DNA of 64,000 nucleotides from Lineolata rhizophorae (taxonomy: Eukaryota; Ascomycota; Dothideomycetes; Lineolatales; Lineolataceae). The notes beneath the pieces were generated by a model, which saw nothing but the letters and a program-made list of their open reading frames with translations, searched no databases and was not told where the DNA came from. The DNA lies in the NCBI GenBank assembly GCA_010093515.1, contig MU001685.1, positions 102,522 through 166,521 of the forward strand. Reading direction: 5' to 3'. This document shows positions 34,501 through 46,246 of this stretch, piece by piece; within the stretch, counting starts at the first letter, position 1, and every line of letters starts with the position of its first letter. The position numbers and the translations under genes were made by a program.

Positions 34501-36089
34501 CCCCGCCGCGTCCGGTGGATTTGATTGCTTCTGGTAGTCATCTCACGTTTACGACAAGCAGTGACCCGGCGGGGGCCGTGAGAACGGCTGCGGCGCGGGG
34601 AGGGCGGGCGGTATCGTCGCGGTACCTAGCGTGAGGGCGAGAGCAGGAACTCGGACGGGGTGTCGCGAAGGTGTCGGTGGGGACGTCGCTTGGCGTGCCA
34701 CAATACGAACGCCCAGGCGGTATTTTTAGAAATGAGGCGCAGCGCTCCGCGGCGGAGGGAACCGCACCACGACGATCTGCTCTGGTCCGAGATCGCCGCA
34801 GCAGCTGCTCAGTGCTGCCCCGGCGGCCGCGTTCGAGCCTGGCCCCCCCGTGCCCGGCACGCCGGCCTGCCCCGAGCTCTGCTGCTTGCTCCTGCAGTGC
34901 TGGCGCCTCGCCCGCGGCTATGTGCTAGCTATACGGAGCAGGAGGCAGGCCGTCACGCCGCCACTAATGGCGGCGCGCGGCAGGCTAGCCTTGCCGTTGG
35001 ACGGCATCGGGCACCACCGTCACAGCGGTGCGCCCGTGATGCGAGCACATGGCCCTCGTCCCCTTGATGCCCGCCGCCGCCAGCGGGCGGGTTGGCCGGC
35101 AGAGCTGGGAGAGAGCTTGCATCTCAGCAGATCCGGCTACCGGGCAAGGCCGGCGCGCGCAAGGGCGGTGACGACCTGAGCGTCCGCCTACTCACCCTGA
35201 CGGGGTGCCTGGGGCGCGCAGCACCGCTTGCGGTGCCCATGTCCACTGCCTGGGCTGCCCGTTGTGGCAAGGCATCCCCATTGGGATGAGATGAGAGAAG
35301 CGGCGGCGCATGGCAGAGCACTGACTGACTTTCGGATGATATGTTGCTGCTGCGCTCCCTCTCCAAACGGCCCGCCCCCCCTCCCCCCTCGCAACAAAGG
35401 CGATCCGTGCCCTTGGGGCAAAGCTGCAATCGTGCCTTTCTTTGCTAACTTTACGGACGCCCTGGCCCCAAGGACCGCTTTCGGTATTCCTCCTCCCGCG
35501 CGCCATGTCGTATGGCGCTGTTCGTTGCCTCGCCAAAATAGAAATCCCTTCGCTGTAATTTCAGGCTCCTCGGCGCCTCAGCCCTAGGGAGACGCCACAT
35601 TTGCGGTACGAGGGGGGAAACGAGGCCAGGCTACCTTTGCTTTCTAAACGTTCCCGCGCCGGAATACATAGCGCTCGCATTCCCGTCCGTTTAGCGCCTT
35701 GTGGCGGCAGTCCGTCTCGAGCTCGATCGCATCCCGAGTGCACTTCACCACGACTGGGGCCAGTAACGACTATTCTGGCCCGAAGTCTCGGCATCGCTCC
35801 CCACCATACCACGTTGGCGTCGGCGCACCCTGGCCCCCCAGACTTGGGTTGCTACGCTATAACGAGCTCAGTTCCCTCCGCCCCAAAAGAAGCCCGGATC
35901 GCGCTCTACATCCGGCCAAGCCTCGTCATGCAACCTCGCTCTTCCCGTGCTCCCACGTGCTGACCCCTCCATCGAACTACACTCGACACCCAAAAGCAGC
36001 CTTTTCATCCACCGTCCTATATGTCCTGCACCGCGTGCTTTCCGATCACCTTTTCTGCGATCCTGCCAGGCCTAGGCACGTCCAGTTGC
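31599..36089. other. 4.5 kb region without a supported gene
   Basis: 32685-33460 and 34560-35580 are GC-rich with overlapping frames on both strands that share no motif. A purine tract (A and G only) occupies 33396-33430. A cluster of TACGGAGTA/TACTCCGTA words lies at 33312-33362. The last 250 bases, CT-rich with CCCACGTGC near 35951, are the likely promoter and leader of the polyQ protein gene. Confidence 0.45.
33312..33362. repeat. Cluster of the palindromic word TACGGAGTA
   Basis: Three copies or near-copies of TACGGAGTA and its complement TACTCCGTA occur within 51 bases. Single copies of the same core appear elsewhere in intergenic DNA of this window (25291, 38372, 40769 region, 49481, 11848). 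All lie outside the coding sequences annotated here. The origin is unknown; such words are abundant between genes in several Sordariomycetes. Confidence 0.5.
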
Positions 36090-36259
36090 ATGGCGGACCG
36101 CATGAATCGACCTCTCCCGCCGCCTTCAGTTTCCGAGCCTCGGGATGCCAACTTCCGGGCCGCCTATTGGGAGGTAACACCTCCGTCCCGGGGCTGGGCG
36201 CGAAGAGCTTCGCCGAATGATGAAGATGAAAGACCGCTAAACGAGTATTCCTCGCCGCC

Positions 36260-36295
<36 letters not shown>

Positions 36296-37403
36296 CCACC
36301 ACAAAAAGAGGCGACCAGTCCGGCTACGATCTCTCATCGGCCGTAGGGATGACGATTCACCAATGGAACACGTCGACGGAGACGTGCCCAGTAACTCTTA
36401 CTCCGCATACTCACCTTCACACTCTGCGCCCGCGACCATGACTTCCTACCCCGCCATGACCACGACCACGCGCTCCATTTCCAAACCCCAAGAAACCTTC
36501 CGCGACACCATGGGCGGCAGCAACCCGTCGGCGTATTACGCCCGTGAGCGCTCTCACGGAACCTACCTCAGCGCTCCTCGAACCAGCCTGCACACGTCTC
36601 GCAGCGTCCGCGAAGCGCCCTCGAGCCGGCAGTCCGACTGGAGCAGCCCGGGCCGCTCACTGCACCAATCCAACAGCGTCCGCGAGTCACCATCTTCCCG
36701 GCACGCCGACTGGGACGCCTACTTGCAGCCGCCTTCCTCGCAGCACAACGCCTACCACCAGCAAAGCCAGAGCCACTCCTACCCCACGACCGCGCAGCAC
36801 GAACGCGCCGCCTCCTCCTCCACGTCGCGCGCCAAGTCCTCCCAATGGGAACCCTTCGACGACGCCGCCGAGTTCAACCTCTTCGCCGAAGCGACCGCGG
36901 GGCTCTCCGCCCTATCCCCGCTCTCTCCCGAGACCCCCTCGCGCGCGCAGACGTTCCCTCCCCCCACCGCGCCCTCGCGCGCCCTGTCTTCCTCCGCCCT
37001 GCCCCGCTGGCCGACGGCGCCCCCGCAGCCGGCGCCCAGCGGCGCGCTCCGCCCAGACGCGCCGCACCCGCCGCCGCACCACCAGCACCAGCAGGCGGCG
37101 CACCAGCCGCGCGCGCCGTCGCGCTCGCAGCCGCCGCCCACGTCATCGTCGTCGTCGTTGTCGGCGTCGGTGGCGGCGCCCCCGGCTCCCCAGGCCCAGC
37201 TGAGCCGCACCCCGAGCCAGATGTTCGCCGAGGCCATCCAGGGCGTCGGCCCCGCGGCAGACATCATCCCGCCCGACGACGACGAGCTGCCCAACTACGC
37301 GCAGAGCCAGATGGAGGCGAGCGCGCAGCGGCGGCGGGAGGCGGCGAGGCGGGCGGCGGAGCTGGAGGAGCGGTGGGCGGCGGCGAGGAGGGCGAGGAGG
37401 TGA
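36090..37403 (+). CDS. Disordered polyQ/Ser/Pro-rich protein, function unknown
   Basis: An open frame of about 437 residues without introns. The ATG at 36090 (MADRMNRPLPPPSVSEP) is preferred over an upstream in-frame ATG at 36021 because the upstream segment is Cys-rich and unlike the rest. A run of eleven Gln followed by HHHKKRR lies near residues 57-74, coded by mixed CAG and CAA. The middle is low-complexity Ser/Pro/His/Gln with repeated SVRE(A/S)PSSRQ/H units near 185-215. The C-terminal 65 residues look conserved in style: a short SRTPSQMFAEAIQGVGP segment, an acidic DDDELPNYAQSQ stretch, and a basic, probably helical QRRREAARRAAELEERW end. No enzymatic domain is visible. It may be a scaffold or regulatory protein, but this is a guess. 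The strong codon bias and single long frame support real coding. Confidence 0.7.
36258..36300 (+). repeat. CAG/CAA microsatellite coding polyglutamine
   Basis: Eleven glutamine codons alternate CAG and CAA and are followed by CAC codons, inside the disordered protein gene. The mixed codons reduce slippage, yet the tract is a likely length polymorphism between strains. Confidence 0.85.
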
Positions 37404-40400
37404 GGGGGTCGCGGAGGGAGGGTGGGTTTGAGATACCCGGAGAGTATGGATTGGAGAAGTCGAAAAGAACTTGAAAGGGTTACCTTTTCTCCTTGCCATT
37501 TTTTTTTTGAGAGGGGGGAAGGAGCGCAAAGACAGAGACTACGTTCGCTATTGATACGCGAGATTTTCCTTTTTTCGGTTTTGCCGGGAAGGGCTTTTTT
37601 ATTCTTAACCCCCTGGAGGCGTTGCATCTGTCAAAGTCCATCAAGAGAGATACCTACGTTCGCTTGTTGTATTTATTTTCTGCTCATAGAGAGCCATATT
37701 TTGCTGTATCTGTTCTTCGCAACTGGTTTCTCATTTTATTCATTCTCGCCTTTGAAGAAAAGGCTCGAGACTTCTAGGGTTTTTGGTTTTGGAATGGAAT
37801 AACGGCGTTCGTTGTTTGCTTTTCGGGCACCGTGTCCTGGCAGCCCTTTTTTCCTTCTTCTTTCTTTTACCCCTTCCTCCAAAATCACGGCAGTTTGTCC
37901 TTTCAGGCTTGGATGCAGGAATGTGGGTTGACTAGCAACCATATTCTCTCCTCGAAACCATTCCTCGAAAGCAGGAGGGGGATCACTCAACAGAGCTCGG
38001 ATTCTAAATGTTCAATTTAACCATGCCAGCCTAATTTTGCCGTCTGCATGTTTGTCCATCGTCTTCATCGTTCCTTTGGCAAAGAAAACACATACTCCTT
38101 TTCTTAACGACGCGCTCTAACAATTTCACTCCCCGGACGCCTCATCAAATTAGATCTCTTAGTGCTTGCTTTTCGTCGACTTACTTCGCCACCGCATGGG
38201 CTCCCCGCGCACCCGTGTCGATCGCGGAGCTTTTATTTTGAACATGCAGGTTAAAGCGGAGACACTGGGCTGGGATTCTCTCGGGACGACGCTGACATGC
38301 AGCCGCTCTCCCTTGCTGTAAGCACAAACGTAGGTAGGTGGGCCTTAACTGCTGGTTAGAAGACCTCAGAGATACTCCGTATATACGCATGTATAGTAGT
38401 TTGTCGGCCCCAGGACCTTTCTAAGACCCACAATCAAAGGAGGGTGGCAGGGCAGGACAGGGCTAGAAGGACAGGAGAAACCCGCGCTTGTGGTTTGAAA
38501 AGCCGAGAACCCAGAGGATCGGATCGACGCCCTGGTGCACTGCCAGTTGAAAACTCGCGGATCACCGTATAATCTCGGGTAGCGATATTAAAGATTGCCG
38601 CAGCGCTGGCAAGAAGATGAGGAAGTGGGCGGTGTTGCTGTGGTAGGCGGTCGTTTTGTGCCCATTTTGCTGGGATCGTGTTGGCTGAGCGCATGATGAA
38701 CATGGCTTGGCTTCGGGTCACTACTATTTTGCCAGCCAGTCGTTCCACTCGCCATCCCACGCTCGCTGTGGGCCTGAAAAAGCATGCTTGAAAGAAACCC
38801 TATCGCCCTTTTCCGTTTCCGTGTCCCTTGGGGACGGATGAAAGAAAGCCTAAGTATAATTCCGCCCTGTTAACTTCTCCACCTTCCTCCCCACCTCTCT
38901 TCTAATTCTACGTTCTGTGACTCTCCGCTTCAGCCCTAGAAACAGAATGCTACATCGAAAGGGCGAGGAAACCTAGATTAGGAAGGTAGGTGTGCCGCAG
39001 GCCTTGTATGGAGGAGGTTTCACGTATTCACGAAATTTGCGCAGGGCGACGAGCTCGAGATCCACGGTGCCGAGTCGTCATTTGACGAGTCGCAGACGGA
39101 GGCGCGCGCCACACATCGCGCCTATTCGTCCCGCGCCTCGGGATCATCGCGTTTTGGAGGGGCGGTGGGTGAGCGCCGACCACACACACACGACTGTAGG
39201 CACCCCGTTTTGGTCGGGGTTGGGTCAGTTGCCTCGGATATGAGAACTACTCAACTATTCAAGCCTTTGCGCTGGATGTAACTCCGCCTTACATAGCTCC
39301 ACTGCTTCATCGAATAAGCAAGTGATGGCGCGAAGATCTGGAAGGGCTCTCTGAGGAAGAACAATTAATAAGACAGGTCCGAAGTACCCCGTACTACTAT
39401 TTACTTCGTGAGAACAATCAAGTCCCAAACCTGCAAGTCATCGCTTAACCAAGGCCACGAAACAACTGCAAAAGAGAAATGTCTTGGGAACTCCGTTCAG
39501 GCCCTCCACACGTGACACTCCAGCCAGCCAAGCTCCCGCGGACACACGAGTCGCCCACGCGGTGTGCCGTGCCAAGCCAGCCTCGAAGGCGAACGGAAAG
39601 CGCGCAACCCTCCCACCGCCGTCTCGTTCGTTGCCCCTTCGTGCTTCCCATCCCCAACCCCTGCCGCCCCCGGCGTCCGCGCCTCGTGCGCGCGCCTTGA
39701 TCCGTGACCGCCGCACCCATGTCGGCCCCGCCCGGCCCCTCGGCACCCGCCCATTTCGATATCTTTAGCAGGCCAATCAGCGCGGCTGCCGAGCGCAAGC
39801 TTTCATTGGGGGTATCCCTGCGGTTTAGCCAAGGCCGGGTTGCGCCCAGAAGCCCTTTAGGGGAACGCAGACGCTATTCGTACGAGCGTTTGGATCGGCG
39901 TCTGTTTATTGAGGATGGAGGACGCCTTGGGAGGTTTCGTGATGCATGGGAATGCGCGATGTGGATGCCCTGAGGGGACCGGATGCCAAAGCGTGTGGTC
40001 ACGCCGTCGCAGAATGGCAATGGGATGGTTGCTGGTCGCGGAGATAAACCATTGCCGTCGAGGACAGAGGAGGTACATACCCGCGATCAGAGTGTGACCC
40101 CAGAGAATTCGCGGGGGCGCGTTTCGCTCGTGAAGGCGGATCGAAATTGAGTGTCTCAGCCCATTGCGGTTTGGCCTAGGAGGTGGGAAGACAAGACGAT
40201 GGGCCGACTCGATGATCCTGGCCGGGCTGTGCAGGGACGCGGTGGGAACGCTTCTGGGGGGATCCAGACCGGGAGCCGGTGACACTCGGGCGGGTAACTA
40301 CTTCTGTGGCCGCGTACCGCTCGAGAGCAGGCTCTCCGAGTCATAGAGCTTCGTCGTAACCTTACGTTTGCACCGTGGACGCTCAGCAAGTGGTGGAAAA

Positions 40401-41996
40401 CGATGTGTGAACTCGAATGCCCGTCTTGTGGTTGGTTCCATATTTCGGAGATCCCATGGTTAGAAGCTTTGTGCACATGGACCTTGAGGTATTACACCAT
40501 TTGCGTGAGGCAGATTTGTGAAGCCGTCTCGCTTGCAGGAGCGTAGGATTCGAGATGGATAGCGGTGCCCGGTGGCCGGCGCGGTATGAACGGCTTCGTG
40601 GTGCAGCGGGCTACAGGATTCCATCAATCTAAGCCTACCTTGTTTTTTGGTCCTTGGGCGATTTACTGCGACGATCACACGATTCACTTACGACAGTGTC
40701 ATTAGGCTGCTACCAGTAGAGCCAAAATGATCGGTCGAGGTCGGAATTGTGGCTTATCTAAATATCTATCGGAGTACATACCTACATTCTGAAACAAACA
40801 TCAGTGACGACAAAAGGATTCACTAACTCCCTGTAGTATACAAAGGCTGTGTTGGCAATGTGTTCTTACGAAAGGTCTAGCTAACACCTTCAAATGGAGG
40901 GTAAAACTAAACCGGTTACTTAGCTCTAAGTTAATTTCGCAGTGGCTGCAAACCTCAACGTCTGCATAGCGAGTTTTGGACTTTCCGATACGTTCCGCTG
41001 CAAGTGTGGACGGACTCTCGAGTAGGATCAGAGTCAATAAAGCCCTCCAAAGCCGGCGCATGTTTAATCAGAATGTCTAACGTGCCACTGCATGTCAGCC
41101 TAGCGACGCCCACTTCCATTTGTAAAGGTGATACAGAGTCCGAATTCACGTATCAGATAAGGAGCCGGTCTGCATAGTGTATCGTACCCAAATGTGAGCC
41201 TTCTTGAGAAGGTATAAGGAGGTAAGGTTTGAGACGTATCCTAACAACGTGTAAAATGCATGGTGGATGCCCCACGCGTGCGACTGTTAGAATGAATACC
41301 AGTTTTAGATCACTTCATAGAATGCTGCTAGTTGTGTGAAGTGCGCTAATGATGGATACTAGAAGGCTACCTAACACACTTCCTTAGGAGACAAGTAGGA
41401 AATTATTTGGATAAGTTTGCTCGTATTAAGATGAATTACAATTGATCAAATTTATCAATTGGCCAGAGAATACCAAATTAAGTCTGCTTTCGTAGTGAGA
41501 CAATGCAAGACGAGATTGCTTCGCGCAATATAGAGCAATGTTTGATTTGATATTGGCCCCTGCGTTGAGATACATCACGCGGATTGAGTTTCCGACGGCA
41601 TTCTTATCCTGCAAACGACCATAATCTGAGCTGCATTTGCATTCAAGTCGTTTGGGTCTTGCTAAGATTTCAAACTCTTCGGTGGCACGACTAATTTGAT
41701 GATGTGTAGTTAGAGTTGTCTGTTGCGGAGAGCTGCGCCACGGAAGCGATTCAGTTTCCGTGGTCGGGGAGTGAATCCTCACGTGCTCGGTTTCGCCTAC
41801 GCGTTGCTCGGTTCCGAGTACGCGTCTCATCGCCTTCGCGTGCTCGCTTGTCGCGTCACCTTGACTACCAACCAAAGCCTTTGGTGAGAACCTACATGTT
41901 CTCTCGTTAAAGCACCCATATTATCTATAACCGTGCTCTTACTTCCCTTACTGGCAATTAATCGAAACTCACCACTTCTTAACGTGCCCTTGCTAG
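37404..41996. other. 4.6 kb gene-poor region
   Basis: 37404-38180 is T-rich (probable 3' untranslated region of the polyQ gene and spacer). 39420-40300 has overlapping GC-rich frames on both strands with no family match. From 40680 to 41700 the DNA becomes AT-rich with many stop codons in all frames. No tRNA, transposase or reverse-transcriptase motif was recognised. Confidence 0.45.
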
Positions 41997-42044
41997 TGTG
42001 CACATTCGCGTGTTCCAGGGTCCTTTTGGGACGAGCCTGTCTTC

Positions 42045-45000
42045 ATGGACGATCTCCATGAGCGGGCGGCACGTGTCGTGCCTCAGCAACAGCTCAAACA
42101 GGGTCGCTTCTGGGTCGGTATCCTTCACCACACCACCGATCCTACTGGTGAACTTGAGCAGCACAACTTCTTGTGGATCATTACAAATGGCGTAAGTTGT
42201 TTATCCCGTATGGCCAAGGCACGAATCTTATGCTCCTATTGCAGAAACATTGCGTGCGGACTATGAAAGAGCAATATCTCCGAAGGTATGGAGAGGAGTT
42301 CGAACACGCGGACATTACAATCACTTTTTCTGGCGAGCGGCTTCGCGACGAGCAAACAATTCCGGAGCTCGATGTCTCTAATCGTCGCATTGTCATCCTC
42401 CAAGCCCATCTGATGCCGACGGACCATGCTGGAACGATGCCGCTCTCGCCCCTTCGCAATCAGCCCCAACCAGCGACCAACCAGCCTTCTGTGGAACATG
42501 GACGCGAAGTGAAAATTGACGTTGGTTCTCTGCCTCGGTCTTCATCAACACCTCAAGGCCTGCATGCACGAACGTTATTTACCGATGAAAATGGACAACC
42601 TATACCAGAATTGGCAAACGAAGTTAAGCAAGTTCAACCTTCAGTTGAACAAACCATTGCCACCCAGCACGTGAAACCACAGTTCGTGCAGACGCATGGT
42701 GCGGCTACACCGTATCAATATCAAACAACTGCATCTGGAACCTCTTCGGCTCGGTTGCCTTCGTATCAACCTTCTTCTGCTCCAGATCTTGACCACAATC
42801 CCATGAGCATCCAAGAGCCTAGCCAATTGAACAAGACGTCTATTGCGAGCGGCCGTGTGAATACCAAGTGGACTACGCGTGACGGCGATGAGCCGTTTTG
42901 CCCTCCGTTTCTTGAGAACCGTTACCTTCACCAGCTAACTTCCGAGAATGATCCTGGAAAGCTTGAGGCTAGCATGTCAATTGCAAGTGGTCTTCTGACG
43001 GAACTCAAGACGACTATTCAGGAGTATTCCCAGCTCTCCAGTGATGCGGGCCACTGGCTGCAGACAATTGCCGAGACCGAAAAGCTGAATACGCGGACTC
43101 GAACTATTATTGGGGTAGTTGGTAATACCGGGGCAGGCAAGAGTAGCGTTATTAACGCTATGCTGGACGAAGAGTTCCTTGTTCCTACGAACTGCATGCG
43201 CGCATGTACTGCCGTGGTCACTGAGCTTTCTTGGAACGACTCGAGCGATATTGACGAGAAATATCGTGCCGAGATCGAGTTCATACAGGTTGACGAATGG
43301 GAGAAGGAGTTGGAGATCCTGTACAAGGAAATGTTGGACTTGAATGGCCAAGTTTCGCGTGAGGCATACGACGAGGATACCGAGGCTGGTATTGCTTACT
43401 CAAAGATAATGGCGTAAGTCGGTGCTTTCTCTGCGAAATTATTATTACTAATCGGTCTTAGTGTCTATCCACAGTTGACAAAGGAAGGGATTGCGAGAAC
43501 TACTCCTCAGCAACTGATGAATCGTATCCGGGAGCGTCACATTCTTGGTACGACAAAGAGAGTCCGCGACTCCAGCCCCACGAGGTTCTACAAGCAACTG
43601 CAACGCTACGTGGACAGTAAAGAGAAGGATCACAAAAAGAAGGATAAGCCTATGGAATTCTGGCCTCTGATCAAAGTCGTCAGGACCTACATCAAAGCTG
43701 ACGCTTTGTCTACTGGCGCTGTCGTAGTTGATTTACCCGGGGTCCACGATTCTAACGCAGCACGCGCGAATGTAGCTTCTGGTTATATGAAGCAGTGTAC
43801 AGGTCTTTGGATCGTCGCTCCGATCAACCGCGCCGTGGACGACAAGGCCGCCAAGTCGCTCCTTGGGCAGACGTTCAAGCGTCAGCTCAAGTACGATGGG
43901 ACGTACTCAAATGTGACCTTCATTTGCTCCAAGACGGATGACATTTCCATAACTGAAGCTATAGATAGCCTCAACCTTGACGACTCAGTCGGCAAATCGT
44001 ATGAAGAGCTCGACCACCTCGAGGAGGATTTATATTCCTTAGAGCAGCATCTTTCCGAGCTCAAAGAATCTCGTCAGGTGTATGCTGGCATCTACGAAGA
44101 CGAGGATATTCGCCAAGAAACCTGGGAGAATCTTCTAGAGGATTTGAAGGATGGCCATGCAGTCTATGCACCACGCGATAAGAAGCGAAAGCGATCCTCC
44201 GACAGCGATTCCAAGAAAGCCAAAAAGACTAGGGTATCTGACAAAGACAGCGACGACTCTTTCGGCGGCTCTGAAAGCAGTGAGAGCGAGCACTCAGACG
44301 ATAGCGACGACGAAGAGGATCCTGGACAGCCGCTTGACGAAGTCACGCTTAGAAATACGATTGAGGAAATCAAGGGAAACAAGATTCGTGCACGCAATGA
44401 GAAGAATGCGCTGACGCCTAAGATCAATGGAGCAAAAGACGAGATCAAACAGCTGAAGAAGAAGATTGGTGATCGTAAGAGCCAGATCAGCTCGGTTTGC
44501 ATTGCTGAACGCAACCGCTACTCCAAAGGAGCCATCCAACAGGACTTTGCTGCCGGAATCAAAGAGCTTGATCAAGAAAATGCTATTGAGGAGGATGAAG
44601 AGCACTTCAATCCAGACGATGACATTCGCGATTATGATGCGGTGGCTTCATCGCTCCCAGTTTTCTGCGTGAGTAGCCGCGCTTACCAGAAATTGAGCGG
44701 TCGTATGAAGAAGGATCCCGACGTTGCCGGCTTCACGGACCTCGAAGATACCGAGATTCCTCGGCTCAAAGCGCGCTGCAAAATGTTGACCGAATCGGGC
44801 CGTGCCGCCAATTGTCGCGCGTTCTTGAACAACCTCAACCAATTGCTTCTTTCTTTGAGGTTGTGGAGCTCGAATTCCGGAAGTGGTGCGAACATGTCCG
44901 AAGACCAGAAGAATTTGGAGCGTAACTTCGTCAAAAAACAACTCCGTCGTCTTGAGACACGACTCGAGCATGTGACTCGGAAGTGTCTCCAGGAAATGAG

Positions 45001-46246
45001 GAGTAATCTAGAGCAGAATATATGGGATCGCGCAGCCAAACCCGTCGAGGAGGCTTGCAACAAGGCAAATCCGACCTCTGAACGCTGGGGCATGCTTCGT
45101 AATGGCGGTCTTTACTGGGCAACCTATAAAGCTGTCTGTCGCCGGGACGGCGTGTTCCATGGTTCCGGGGGCCTCCACGACTTCAATCAGCAACTTCTGG
45201 ATCCCCTTACGCGTGGATTAGCCGGGGGATGGGAGCGAGTGTTCCAGCGCCGACTGCCGCAACTTCTGTCTTCCTATACCAAGGCAGCTTTTCATGAACT
45301 TTCTGTTTTCCATGATGCGATTGAACGCCGTGGCCGCGAGCATGGCCTTGGCGTTGCTGAGATCGGAACACTGCGGACTCAGTTGAAGATCCACGAGGCG
45401 TTGCTTTCGCAGCTTGCGCAGAAAATAGTGGCATTGATCCAGGAACACCAACGCGACGCCAACCGTGAGTTTGTCCCTGTTATCGCCCGGGCCATGCAGC
45501 CGGCGTACCGTATCTGCACAGAAATTAATGGTAAGTCCCTTAAGACATCTATTCGGTGAAGCCAAGCTAGGAGGGACAAATTTCACTCACTGATCCCCGT
45601 TATAACAGGCACTGGTTCTTACAAGCGCATGAAATCAGAGATGGAAAGCCATGTCGACAATCAACGTCATAGCATGTTTATGAAGGCGACCGACGCGGTC
45701 AAGGATAGGCTTGACGACATGTGGCGCATTGCTGAACAACACATGTCTAAGGGTGCCGAGGAGGTTTTCATGCTCATGCAGCGCGACTACTTGAATGTGC
45801 TAGGTGGCGTCAATCCCCAGGATAGCGCCATGTTGTCGAAGACTGAACGCGACTTCCGCCGACACGTTAGTAACCAGATTGAAGGCGCCGACAAGTTGTT
45901 CAGGGACATAGTTGGTGGCGAGCCGACCCCAGAGCCGGAACAAGAAGCAGATATGCCAGATTGGGACGAGACTGGACCTGACACTCCGGTCAAGAACGAG
46001 GCACATGTCAAACCAGAACTCGGTGAGCTGGCGAGGGACTTGCTGCATTCCCCGGATGCAGCCGACAATGCCATGGGCGAGGCTGCGTCTGTTATTAAAT
46101 CCGAGAGGCCTGCCTCGCAGAGCCAGGAGCCTTTCAGCAACAGCGTCGAGCAGACGCAGTTGAGCGAAGGCGTAGTAGATCGCAATGCCAATATGAGCAC
46201 GTCAGGGACCGCTGACGAGGTGGTGCCAGAACACATGGATATCTAA
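42045..46246 (+). CDS. Large dynamin-like nuclear GTPase, SLIP-GC type
   Basis: Exons 42045-42191, 42245-43413, 43462-45530 and 45609-46246 give about 1340 residues. The GTPase domain shows G1 GNTGAGKSS (342-350), a threonine-rich switch region (TAVVTELSW), G3 DLPGVHD (from 529) and G4 CSKTDD (from 594). This is the order and spelling of SLIP-GC-like nuclear GTPases, a dynamin-superfamily branch. Residues about 50-105 (YLRRYGEEF, ITITFSGERLRDEQTIPELDV, RRIVIL) resemble a ubiquitin or SUMO-like fold. After the GTPase core come a basic KKRKRSSDSDSKKAKKTR nuclear signal near 677, an acidic Ser-rich stretch, a coiled coil (KIRARNEKNALTPKINGAKD), and a helical stalk-like C-terminal half. The N-terminus is open back to 41997 behind a possible acceptor (CTAG), so an extra upstream exon is possible. 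In vertebrates the family is linked to genome protection in germinal-centre B cells; the fungal role is unknown. Confidence 0.85.
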
